DNA of 64,000 nucleotides from Gautieria morchelliformis (Eukaryota > Basidiomycota > Agaricomycetes > Gomphales > Gomphaceae): assembly GCA_015179125.1 (NCBI GenBank), contig WHVA01000016.1, positions 62,001 through 126,000 on the forward strand, in the 5' to 3' direction. Both the position numbers and the translations under genes were made by a program. Of the stretch, positions 44,861 to 54,900 are shown piece by piece. The notes below the pieces were generated by a model that made no database searches, had not been told where the DNA came from, and saw nothing but the letters and a program-made list of their open reading frames with translations. Numbering within the stretch: the first letter of the stretch is position 1; the number at the start of each line of letters is the position of its first letter.

Positions 44861-47254
44861 ATGCTCTCCACACTCTCCTCCTTCCTGCCCTCTGCGCTCA
44901 CTGACAAACTCGACAAGCTCGCAGACGACTCGCACGGCCAGCAGGGTCTCAACGACACCCCCAAACCGTCCGAAGACCCGAACAAGAAGCACAAGAAAAA
45001 AAAGCTCTCTTCCAACGAGGCACGTCTATTTCTGCCTGCTTTCACACCACGGTCTCACGTATCAGATTAGACCTTTATCGTCGTCCGTCCGCCCCCCGCA
45101 AAGTCGAACCACCCGCTCAACCTCCAGCTCCAGCTCGTCCCCGCCCACCCGTCGCGCGACCGTCCTGGCACGGCGTCCTCGTCGACAGCCACCTTTGGTC
45201 CACGCTTCTCTGTAGATCTAACCCAAGGCCATGATGCTGCGCCCCACCCGCCGTCGCCCCCACCTCAGACTCCGACCACGCCCTCCGCCGCACGTCCTCC
45301 ACCCGCTCCGACTCGTCCGCCTTCTACGCGTCCTCTGCGGGCGCGTCCGGCTCCGTCACGTCCTTCGCGTCCACCGCCTCCGCCGCATCCGGCCGCCGCA
45401 TGATCATCCCGCTCTACAACCTCAGCGCCCACAACGTGCGCCCCAACACCGTCGTCGACGCCGGCACCGACGCGCGCGTCGCCCGCTTCCACAAGCGCGC
45501 GCTCGAGGTCACGGACCTCGCGCTGCTCGAGCCCGCGGAGGTGTGGTTCGACAAGGACAGCACGCCGGGCGCGCGCGCGGGGGTGCTGGACACACCGGGC
45601 ATCCGCCGGAGTGGCTCGCGCACGTCGCTCGCGCCGCACGTGCCCGATGGGTACCGCACGTGCACGCCGGACCCCTCGCAGTCCCCGGGCTCCTCCCGGC
45701 TGTCCTTCACCTCCGACCACTCCTGCACCCCCCATCCCGTCCCCGCCATGCCCTCACGCACCCCTACCGCCATGACCGCACGCACCCCTACGGCCACCAC
45801 CCTACCCACGCCCACGCCCGCCGGCCCGAAGAAACTCTTCGGCAAGCTCTTCCGCAAGAAGGACACCAGCCCCGCCAGCGCCGTGCCCTCCATCTCCGTA
45901 GCCCCCGCGCCGTCCCCGCCCGAGCCTACGCTCCTCCCCCAGAGCAGCCCCCACGCGCCACCGCCAAGTCCTCCACAAAGGCCCCCAGCCCCGTCCTCCT
46001 CCCCGCCGTCCTCGGCCTCTCCCCGACCCTCTCCACTCCCACCCAGACCCTCTCCCCAACTCTCTCCCCGAACCACGCCCCCGCCGGGCGCTGCATCGCA
46101 TACGTCTGGACGCTCACGCGCTGGCTCAAGCCCGTCGACGACCCCAGCCGCGGCGCCGTCGCGGGCATGCTCGGCAAGATCGGCAGGGAGGCGGGCGCGT
46201 ACGGGATTGGGAGCTCGGGGCAGGGGGGTGGTGGGTGGGATGTCAGGTTTGAGTGGGTAAAGGGGAAGAGCAAGGGCGCGCGTAGGGCGCGCTCGCGCAC
46301 GCCGAATCGGCGCAGGTCTGCGATAATAGAGGGCGCGGACGGGGACGGCGTGGCGGGTGCGCTGCGGCGCGATAGCCTGGCGATCGAGTCGCCGCGGCCG
46401 AGCCTGGACGTCCCGCGCCCCGCGCCCACGACGCCGCCCAGCCACCACTCGGAGGAAGATGGGGACGCCGACGGCGACGAGTCCGACGCAGAGGACTCGG
46501 AGACGCCGTGGACGTGCTCTTTGGTCATGACGCATTCCGCTTGTGCGGCGCAATCCCCCTCGGCCTCCGCCTTTGTTGCGCAGGAACACACCCGGGCGCG
46601 GCCCGTGTCGATGCCCTCTGTCGCTGCTGCTGCCGCCGCTGCCGGGGAATACCCCACGCCCCCGCGTCCGGGACCTCGGAGTCCGGGCACGCGCCCGCAC
46701 ACGCACAGCCCGCCTTCCCCTTCCCCGCGCCCGCACACGCCGCCGCCCACGCCGCGTCCACGCCCGCGCCCGCCACCGTCAAGCTCAAAGTCGCGACGCT
46801 CGCGCCCGCGCCGCACCACCCGAAGGTCGTGTGCCAGCTCAAGATCCCGTTCCCGCTCCCGGACGCGGACGTCGCGCGCGGGGTGCTGCGGCGGCGCGGC
46901 GGGGGCGAGGGCCCGGATGCGCGTGATCGCATGCAAGGGCCGGGGCAGGGGCCGGGGCAAGGGCAAGGGCAGGGACACGGGGTGGGGCAGGGGCAGACGC
47001 TGGAGGAGACGCTGGAGGACTCGGCGCTGGGGCTGACGCACACGGTGGAGCAGACGCTGATTCAGGCGCCGGTGCCCGCGCAGGGGCAGGGGCAGGGGGC
47101 GGGGACGGGGACGGGGCCGGGCGGGCTGACGCTGACGGCGGAGGAGATCAAGGATGTGGTGTGTTCGACGGCGTTTTGGCTTGTGGTGCGCGAGGGGCTG
47201 GGGGGCGTGGGGCGGAAGGCGAGGAAGGGGGATGGGTGGCGGATACGGGCGTGA
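44861..47254 (+). CDS. Conserved basidiomycete protein of unknown function (frame-disrupted)
   Basis: Begins MLSTLSSFLPSALTDKLDKL, then a lysine-rich patch, a 51-bp intron, TFIVVRPPPAKSNHPLNLQLQLV, a serine-rich linker, RRMIIPLYNLSAHNV..NTVVDAGTDARVARFHKRALEV, and KKLFGKLFRKKD. These are followed by AYVWTLTRWLKPVDD, FEWVKGKSKG, DPEDSETPWTC-like acidic linker, KLKVATLAPAPHHPKVVCQLKIPFPLPD, and the well-kept end EEIKDVVCSTAFWLVVREG..KGDGWRIRA with stop at 47254. I recall proteins of this layout from Agaricomycetes, annotated only as hypothetical. These segments lie in three frames, with switches near 45.25, 45.95 and 46.75 kb in very GC-rich, repetitive DNA. Either the assembly has indels there or the gene is decaying; the intact ends favour assembly error. 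Low-complexity P/S/A linkers separate the conserved blocks. Confidence 0.7.
45020..45070 (+). other. Probable GC-AG intron of the conserved gene
   Basis: 51 bp, from GAG|GCACGT to CAGATTAG|ACC, phase 0, joining the lysine patch to TFIVVRPPP. The donor is GC, not GT. The broken copy at 9.7 kb has GTAGGT at the same place, so the ancestral donor was probably GT. Confidence 0.65.
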
Positions 47255-48240
47255 GGGGCGGGGCTTCGGGTGGGGTGTGGTGCGGTGCCGAGGATGAGAA
47301 TGCGGTGGATGATTTACGTTTCGCTTTGTTTTTTTTTTTCCTTTTCCTTTTTTTTCCCCTCTTTTTGTGTGGGCTCATGGTGGGCGAAATTTTCCTCTCT
47401 CTGTGTCCGTTCTCGATCTCGGTGAGTTCCTGTGTTTTCCCCGTTTCTGGGGTCGTTTTACGCGGTGTTGATGTTCGGTTTTCGGTTCCGCGCAGGATGT
47501 CATGACGTGTGCAGTACCCATAAAGGCTTCCTTCTCTTCTCCAGTTCACGGTGTTTAAATTGGTTTTCCGCTCCTGCGCCTGCTCCTTCTCCAGTACTTA
47601 CCCGTAAACGCTTTCTTTCTTCTCCTCTCCTCTTCGAGGTGTTTGTTTTCTGCTCCTGCTCCATCAACGCTCCAAACGCCCGACATCCCACGTCCAAATG
47701 TCCACACACACCCCGTTTCTTATTTATTCCACATACCTAGTACTTACCTACCATACACACGACACACCCACGCGCGCGCGCGCACACACACACACCCATT
47801 CCATGCCGTCCCGTTTCGTTCGACATTCTGAGCCTCACCTCACCTCTAAACACCGATAACGAGCCCCGACGATGACCGTGACGACGAGGCGAGAGGCTAG
47901 AGGCTAGTTGAGGATATTGTATATCAGTGCTGTATAGATTCGAAATTTGAATGATTGATCGTGATGCGTGAAAGCGGGGGGTCTGCCTGTGCGGATTGGC
48001 ACGGTGTATGTGTATGCGTGGGCCGATGGATAGGAGGGACAGTGGACGGTGAACGGTGAAGTGACAGGGAACAGGGAACAGGGAACAGCAAGGCCAGGGA
48101 ACAGCAGGGCTCGACACACGGCGACGGTAGCTGCGGGTGCGGAGCAAGCCTTGGGCCTTGCAGCTGATGCTAATTATTATACTTGGTCACTATCGACGCG
48201 TCCGATACTCGGACCAGTGACGAGTACTAAGTAGGCGACG
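47255..48240. other. 3' flank of the conserved gene, with a CG/CA microsatellite
   Basis: T-rich sequence after the stop suits a 3' UTR. A (CG)n then (CA)n run lies at about 47770-47798, next to GACACACC repeats. Three GAACAGGGAACAG-type repeats lie near 48.07 kb. No further gene recognised. Confidence 0.4.
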
Positions 48241-49040
48241 TGGGAGCACGATCGGAACCGAATCATGCACATGGCCTATTTTCGATGGGATATCAGTTTA
48301 GTTCCAGCCTTGTGGCTTTAAGCTTTGAGGGCTGAGGATATTAAAAAAAAAGAAAAAAAAGGAAGCTGTGTTACAGGTAACATTATAGTGATTTGGGCTG
48401 TTCCGAAATCCGAATCGAGACGGTTCAGCATCAGTTGGAGTTCACGCTTTTCACACTGAAGAATGTTCTGCTACAGTACTGTATAGACACTTGGTTGGAG
48501 GACTTGTTTTCGACGCGGCGGATTCTCGGACCTCGGCGTATCACGTGGCGGCGCCGCCTTCTCATTACGTAACAGTTGTGGCTCCGAAAGAAAGAAATTC
48601 CGTCGGAGTCCGAACTTGACCACCGTGATTCAATTGCATACCGGAACTGGATCGAAACCAGGCTGACGGCTATGTACGGGTACCACTGCACTTTGTATTC
48701 GGGAATATCCTGCTGCTTGGTTGCTCGGTATGTTCTTATGCATACCGTGCTTTGTGCACAACGTCACGCTTATCACGCGGAAACCTCGCTGTTCTTTGTC
48801 CATCTATGGCATTTTATATCTGTCAGATATATCCCTTGCTGTGGAATTTCAAGTTGAGCCGTGCACGCCGGGTAAATCTACATCTCACACCCTCAGAGAT
48901 TGCTCTCAATATACATCTTACTGTAAAATTCACCCCCAGCCTCGCCCCCCCGCCCCCCGCTCCCCTCCAAAATCTCTGAAAAAGCGCTTCACGGTACGAT
49001 TTGCGTTATGGTGCTCTTTGTAGCCGGACTTGCGACTTAC
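48241..49040. other. No recognised feature
   Basis: Unassigned; includes an A-rich run near 48.34 kb and a C-rich stretch near 48.95 kb. Confidence 0.3.
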
Positions 49041-49044
49041 GTAG

Positions 49045-49405
49045 TTGTGCGAAGCCTGGATATGGAGCGATCTCGGCTAGCTCCCTGCACTCTGGGTGGT
49101 GGGTGTACTGCTATGCGCCGATGACGAACGTAGTCCCCGCCAGCTCGAGAGCTTGCCATCCCCGATGTATTTTTAGCGCCAACACTTCCGGCGACTCGGA
49201 GGCATCATGTAGCTCGGCGCCTGGGGGTCTGCATTCCGGGACGCGTGCGCTCGGATGCTGCAGTCCACGCGCGAGACCTGTGAAGCAGCATACGCCAAGT
49301 GCCAAGCCTATATCGATCGATCCCGGCCAGCTCTCTGCACTCTGGTGGTGGGTGCTCCGCCATGCGCCGAGGGCGGACCTGTCCCCCACCTGTATAGCAC
49401 CTATT
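49045..49405 (+). repeat. GC-rich repeat R5, copy c (two units)
   Basis: Two related units in tandem: AAGCCTGGATATGGAGCGAT...CTATGCGCCGA...TGTATTTTTAGCGCC, then CAAGCCTATATCGATCGAT...CCATGCGCCGA...TGTATAGCACC. Between them lies GCGCCTGGGGGTCTGCATTC, as in copy a. Confidence 0.55.
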
Positions 49406-49861
49406 TGTAATCCAGTTAGCCACCACCACACATGTGTGCTCAGGGGCTAACTTGATATACTAGCCAATACTATGCCCGAGTAGGAAATGGATCGGTGCAG
49501 GATATGGATAAAATATATACCTCAGACATTTTAGGTCAGTTTTGTAGCTAGAGTTACAAGTTATACATAGTAGTTTATCCATGTAAATTAATGAGTAACA
49601 GGAAGAAGAAGTCTAAGTGCTGGAAGCTGCCTAATGTGTTTCCATGCATTGTTAACGCCCCCATGAGCACAAATGTGTGGGTTGAATTGCAAATTTTCAC
49701 TCAGATTACACTATACTCTTATAATATGGATTTCCTCCCATGCCAGCAAAGCAAGGAGCTCTGGTTCTTTGTTTCTTCCATCATGATCTCTTAGACAGCT
49801 TTTGCATGACAACACGCTTTTGATCTCCGATTGAATCCAAACCTTCGACGTTTCGCTCCAC
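49406..49861. other. Unassigned DNA before the pogo-like fragment
   Basis: AT-rich. A frame at 49591-49794 starts MSNRKKKSKCWKLPNV but matches nothing I know. It may contain the 5' end of the DNA transposon. Confidence 0.3.
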
Positions 49862-50168
49862 ATGTCAGTCGCAGAATGCCCGAAGTCGCCTGTTAAACAG
49901 GTGATTTTGGAGAAGGAGGAGCGCATCCAAAAAGCCCTGGGGATGGTCAGGTCAGGTATCCAGATATCTTTGCATGGTCAACATTGCGTACTCGACCCTG
50001 CAAAATCGACTACATGGATTGAAGCCTCACAAGCTGGCACACTCTGAACAGCCGCACCTCAGTCTGGAGCAGCAAAATGTCCTGACGACGTGGTGCAAGT
50101 ACCAAGCTAATATGGCTATGCCACTCTCTCATTCAGGGCTCCAGGAGAACGTAAATGATATGGTAGGC
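49862..50168 (+). pseudogene. Pogo/Tc1-type transposase, N-terminal fragment
   Basis: The frame begins MSVAECPKSPVKQV and gives a psq-type helix-turn-helix (ERIQKALGMVRSGI, then in another frame AYSTLQNRLHGLKPH) followed by the start of a CENP-B/Tc5-type helix-turn-helix domain (LSLEQQNVLTTWCKYQANMAMPLSHSGLQENV). One frame change lies near 49.97 kb. Chromovirus G3 is inserted after NDMVG. A few more codons (GRIPCDSWI, the conserved GRxPxxxW position) follow G3 at 57480-57507, before G1 cuts the rest off. The DDE catalytic domain is absent. Such proteins bind the transposon ends and cut them; this one is dead. Confidence 0.75.
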
Positions 50169-50725
50169 TGTTACGATACGATCCGTCGTAAGGTTGACCG
50201 AGGTCGGGGACGAAACCCGAGTCAAGGTCCGAGGTTACAGGGCGAGGTTTGGATGGGGAAGTCGGAGAGGGACTTGGCTTCAGCTTATGTGCTGCGCCGA
50301 CCCTACGCACGAGTCCCAACTTCGGAGGTAAACGAATAAGAGGCGAGGTTCTAGCTTAAGAGGCGAGGCGTAGAAACTAGCTAGGGATCGAAGGGACACG
50401 ATAGTTGATTTTCAGACTGAGGAGTAGGAATGCATACAAGGGGGTTATATACGGACGAGGTGCAAGTCAGGGGCGAACAGATTAGTGGAGGTCAGGGCGG
50501 GGTCAGGAGACCGAGGTCAGGGCGAGGTAATATACGAATGATGCGTGATGGAGCGGAATCAGTAACTAAGGGGGATACGGGCATGGGATCAAGGTCGGAT
50601 ATGAGTTCAGGCTCGGGCTCGGGTGCGGATAAGTATCATATGTACTCGGGCACGGATATCACAAGGCTTGGGGCTCGGAAGAAGGTTCTACCGGTAAGTA
50701 GCCGGCCAAAGGCCGGGTCCTTACA
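50169..50725 (-). repeat. 3' LTR of G3
   Basis: 557 bp; its partner at 56917-57479 is 563 bp, the difference being one GGCTCG unit in a GGCTCG run. The TATA box (GGTTTATATACG type) is on the minus strand. Confidence 0.93.
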
Positions 50726-50886
50726 GTATTCCCCCCTTATGGCCGAGACCCTCGAGGCCGTAATGTGGACAAGGTTCGCCTATCCTTGAATCTAGATCTC
50801 GGTCCGATGTTAAGTAGCCGGAAAGGCGAAGCTTAAATCGTAGCCGAGGTTGGATAAAAGGGTGGGTAGGAAGGCAGCGAACCCCA

Positions 50887-51126
50887 TTGCCAACTAATAT
50901 GGTGCACCCTCAAGCCCTCTTCAGCTCAGCCGTCGACGAGAACAGCGTGAACAACGCGTTCGACCAGACTTTGTTGTCTGAGGAGAACGGAGCCTCGGGC
51001 GAGGTTACGCCCGAGGATCGACCCGAGGTTGGCACATTGCCAATTGATGAGACGGGGGCCATCGACATGCGGCAGCCGTGGCAGGAAGGACCGAGTGGAA
51101 AGAAGGTGAGTACCGTAGTTGTCTAA
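50887..51126 (+). CDS. Antisense ORF 1 within G3
   Basis: An open frame on the strand opposite to gag-pol, starting MPTNMVHPQALFSSAVDENSV and acidic throughout. At codon 73 there is AAG|GTGAGT, an ideal intron donor, and 46 bp later TTTGTCTAG|T, an ideal acceptor leading into antisense ORF 2 in phase. The frame lies between pol and the 3' LTR. No domain was recognised. Antisense ORFs between pol and the 3' LTR are known from some plant Gypsy elements; I do not know of a named one in fungal chromoviruses. Expression is unproven. Confidence 0.55.
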   Translation: MPTNMVHPQALFSSAVDENSVNNAFDQTLLSEENGASGEVTPEDRPEVGTLPIDETGAIDMRQPWQEGPSGKKVSTVVV

Positions 51127-51160
51127 TCATGGGCGCTGCTGATTTGTCTAGTATAAACGC

Positions 51161-51796
51161 ATGTTATTCTCCTACCACCCGACCGACTTGTCCCTATACG
51201 GGTACAAGCTCGCCGACGGGGGACCTCGCGAGTGGCAGCTCGCGACCAAGGCCGAGGATGGACCGAGGCCGAGGAAAGAGGCCAAGGTTCAGGACGAAGT
51301 TGCAGAGGACGACGACTCGAGTGATTGGGTCGAGAGGAACCTCGAGATGAGGGTAGAGCGGATGGAAGCGAGGTTGAGCGAGGAGAAGGGTAAGGAGACT
51401 GGGGAAGTGAGGCAGCGTGAGGAGGAGGAAACCGAGGTTGGAGGTCGGAGGGCGAAAAAGGACAAGAAGACGAAAAGATCGGAGCGAAGTGCGGAGATGA
51501 GGGAGTTGATAGCGGCGGTGAGGGATGTGGGACAGAAGGTTGGCGAGGTTGGGGAGAGGGTGTGCGAGTTGCTAGGGGAGTTTAGGGCTGCGAATGACAG
51601 GATGAACAGGGCGGATGTGGAGTTCATGAGGATAAGGAGGAGGCGGAATTATTTGAAGCGGATGCAGGGGGCGAGGGATTTGGCAGATCATGGGGGACAT
51701 GGGGGTCTGGTGGAGCGAAGTAGTAGTAGTAATGAGGAGGAGTCAGGTGAGGGTAGCGAGGGGAGCGAGGGAGAGGATATGAGGATGGTGGAGTGA
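51161..51796 (+). CDS. Antisense ORF 2 within G3, charged coiled-coil protein
   Basis: A frame of 211 codons on the strand opposite to gag-pol. It opens with a short ordered-looking part (SYHPTDLSLYGYKLADGGPREWQL), then a long stretch rich in E, K and R that should form coiled coil (ERMEARLSEEKGKETG, RELIAAVRDVGQKVGEVGERV). It ends in a basic patch (RIRRRRNYLKRMQ) and an acidic serine-rich tail. No catalytic motif was seen. It stops about 70 bp before a run of about 26 T. Such a protein could bind DNA, RNA or particles, but that is a guess. It might be a host-derived gene captured by the element. Confidence 0.55.
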   Translation: MLFSYHPTDLSLYGYKLADGGPREWQLATKAEDGPRPRKEAKVQDEVAEDDDSSDWVERNLEMRVERMEARLSEEKGKETGEVRQREEEETEVGGRRAKKDKKTKRSERSAEMRELIAAVRDVGQKVGEVGERVCELLGEFRAANDRMNRADVEFMRIRRRRNYLKRMQGARDLADHGGHGGLVERSSSSNEEESGEGSEGSEGEDMRMVE

Positions 51797-51865
51797 ACTA
51801 GTAAATGGAATAATAGGCTTTTCTTGGTTTTTTATCGATTTTTTGTTGTTCGATTGCGAGGGTTT

Positions 51866-51889
51866 TTTTTTTTTTTTTTTTTTTTTTTA
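51866..51889. repeat. Poly-T tract in G3
   Basis: An uninterrupted run of at least 24 T between antisense ORF 2 and the end of pol. On the minus strand it is a poly-A run shortly after the pol stop. Confidence 0.9.
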
Positions 51890-51929
51890 TCTAACTACTG
51901 GGGTCATGGGGGTTAACAAAGGAAAATGA

Positions 51930-54900
51930 TCATAGAGCAGTCAAAGGGCCGGGCTTGCCCGGGTAAGAGTCATGGAAGTCCGTGACCAGCTCCGAGGCAT
52001 GATCAAGCTCGGAAGCGAGGATCCACGAGGTTTCTTCGTCGGTACCTTCGTAACCAGTCCACCTAACAAGGTAGAGTAATTTGCAGCTCTTGCGTCTATT
52101 ATCAATCTTCGAGTCGAGGATTTCGGAAACCTCGAACTCGGGTTCGCCGTCGATAACGACTGGGGGCGGAGGCGGCTGAACTCGGTTTGGTATGGTGTTG
52201 GGCGAGGCTGGTTCGAGCATAGATACGTGGAAGACCGGATGGACTGAATGCATGTGTTCTGGAAGTCGAAGGGTGAAGGAGTGAGTACCCGCTCGGGAAA
52301 TGATTTCAAAAGGACCCAAGAACTTCTCGGCGAGCTTCTTGGTAGGCCGAGTTGTTCGAAAGTACTGTGCCTTCACAAAGGCGAGGGATCCTACTTGGAA
52401 ATCAGGAGCGGGCTTGCGACGAACATCGGCCGAGGCTTGGTAAGTTTTCTGAGCCTCGAGGATGGCGTGGCGAAGTTCTTGGTGAAGCTCGTCCAGGTCA
52501 ACCACGAAGTCTCGGGCTCGTGCCGAGGCGAGGTTGCGCTCGGGGTGAACTGCGAGGTTCGGATGGTAGCCTTTATTGGCAAAGAATGGGGAGACGCCGG
52601 TGGTTGCGCTAGGCGCGTTGTTGTAGGCGAACTCGGCTAGGGGAAGGAGCGAAGCCCAATTGGACTGCTGATAGTTGCAATAGATCCTGAGGTACTGTTC
52701 CAAAGTTTGGTTAGCACGCTCGGTCTGACCGTCACCCTCGGGATGATATCCTGAGGTGAAATGCAACCGCATGTCCAAAGCTTTCCCTAGGGAACGCCAG
52801 AAGCGCGAAACAAACTCGGAACCCCTGTCCGAGGTGACGTGCGAGGGGACTCCATGCTTTGAAAAGACATGAAGAACGAAGAGGTGAGCGAGCTCTTGCG
52901 AGGTTATCTTGTCTGTGGTTGGAATGAAGATAACCTGCTTAGTGAAGCGGTCAACAATCACTAGGATGGAGGTGAACTCGGATGAAGGGGGGAGTTGCTC
53001 AATGAAATCCATAGAGATGGAATTCCAAGGTTTCTCGGGAACAGGAAGTTGCTTGAGGAGACCATAGGGTTTGTGACGTTGTGGCTTGCTTCGCATACAA
53101 GTGGTACACGTCTTGCAATAATCCTTGACAAAGGATCTAATCCCCGGCCAAGTATAGTCTCGTCGGATCAGCTCCAAGGTCTTGTTGACCCCGAAGTGTC
53201 CCGAGAGGATGTGATCGTGCTTGTATTGCAGGATGCGAAGTCGAAGGTCTTGGGCCCCTGGAACATAGGTTCGGTTGTCAAGCTTGAGGAAACCCTCGGG
53301 GTCTGTGGTCCACCTCGGGTCATTAACCAAGCCGAGGTGCGACTTGGCTATGGGGTCCGAGGGGAGGTTCGCTAGTATGTCAGCTCGGATCTGCTCGGTA
53401 TCAAGCAGTGAAGCGGCTCGGAGCACGATGGGAGCGAGGTTAGTAGCTCTAAGGGACGATGCCAGCTGGTGCTGAGTAAACACTGGCCGTAGGTTCTGCG
53501 GGTTTATGGTGGCATAGTCGCTATTCCCCTCTTTAAGGTAGACGTCCCATCGTCTAGTGAGAGAGTCAGGCTTCGTTCCGAGGCGACCTGGTCGGAAGCG
53601 TATGGCGAGGTTGAACTGGGAAAGGTATTCCGACCACCGAGCTTGTCGACGGGTCAAGAGCTTCGTAGTTGAAAAGTATTCGAGGTTCTTGTGATCGGTG
53701 ATAACGTCAACTGGTTCGCCTGAGCCCTCTAGGTAGTGTCGCCAGCGTTGAAAGGCTTCAAAGATGGCGAGGAGCTCCTTGTCGTGAACATCGTAGTTGA
53801 GCTCGGTAGAGGTGAATGTGCGGGAGTGGAAAGCGACGGGATGAAGTTCGCCTTCCGAGGTTCGTAGTGATAAGATTGTCGCTAAGGCATAATCTGATGC
53901 ATCAGTCTCTACGATCAGTGGAAGGTCAGGAATCCAGTGAGTAAGGATAGGGGCGGTAGTGAACGCCCTCTTCAACAGGTTGAAAGCCCGTCGACAATCC
54001 TCGGAAAAATTCCAAGGGGTACCCTTGCGGGTAAGTCGGGTGAGAGGAATGGTGATGTCGGAGTAGTTGTGAATGAAACGTCGGTAGAAGTTGGCGAAGC
54101 CGAGGAAGGATTGGATGTCGCGAACTTTGCGAGGTTCAGGCCAGTCTTGAATGACCTTTACTTTGTCATCTGCCATAGTGAGGCCCTCGGGAGAGAGTAT
54201 GTAGCCGAGGAATTCAACCGAGTCGTGATGGAACTCGCATTTGTCTTCTTTGGCGAAGAGGTTGTTGAGTCGTAGTCGTCGCAAGACTTCCTTGACATGT
54301 TCAACATGTTTGGAGGGGTCACTGGAGTAGATTAGAATGTCATCCAAGTATACCACCACACAAACATCCAAAAGGTCGGCGAACACCTCGTTCATGAATC
54401 TCTGGAAGGCAGCAGGGCCATTAGTGAGACCAAATGGCATGACCAACCATTCGAAAGACCCATAGCGAGTCCTGAAGGCGGTCTTCCATTTGTCACCCTC
54501 GGCCACCCGTACGAGGTGGTAAGCGTGACGAAGGTCAATTTTCGTATAGATGCGAGCATTCTTTGGAGCATCAAGTAAGTCAGCAATCAATGGCAATGGA
54601 TACCGATCTTTTTTTGAGATTTTGTTCAAACCTCGGAAGTCGACACACAACCGAAGTGAGCCATCTTTTTTGCGAACGAACAATACCGGTGCACCATGAG
54701 GCGAGCGTGAAGGTCGGATGAAACCGATGTTTAAATGCTCGTCGATGAACTTGCGAAGTGCTTTGAGTTCGGAAGCTGAGAGAGAGTAGATGGGACCGAT
54801 AGGTGGCGAGGTCCCTTCTTCGAGGTTGATTTTGATATCGTGAGGTCGGTGGGGAGCTAGAGTGTCAGCGCGTGCTTTGCTGAACACATCTGCAAATTCG

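Noticed and set aside
45414-47041. Long minus-strand frames (440 and 371 residues) opposite the conserved host gene
   Set aside because: They mirror GC-rich, codon-biased DNA of the plus-strand gene, contain only low-complexity Gly/Arg/Ala, and none of the conserved blocks.
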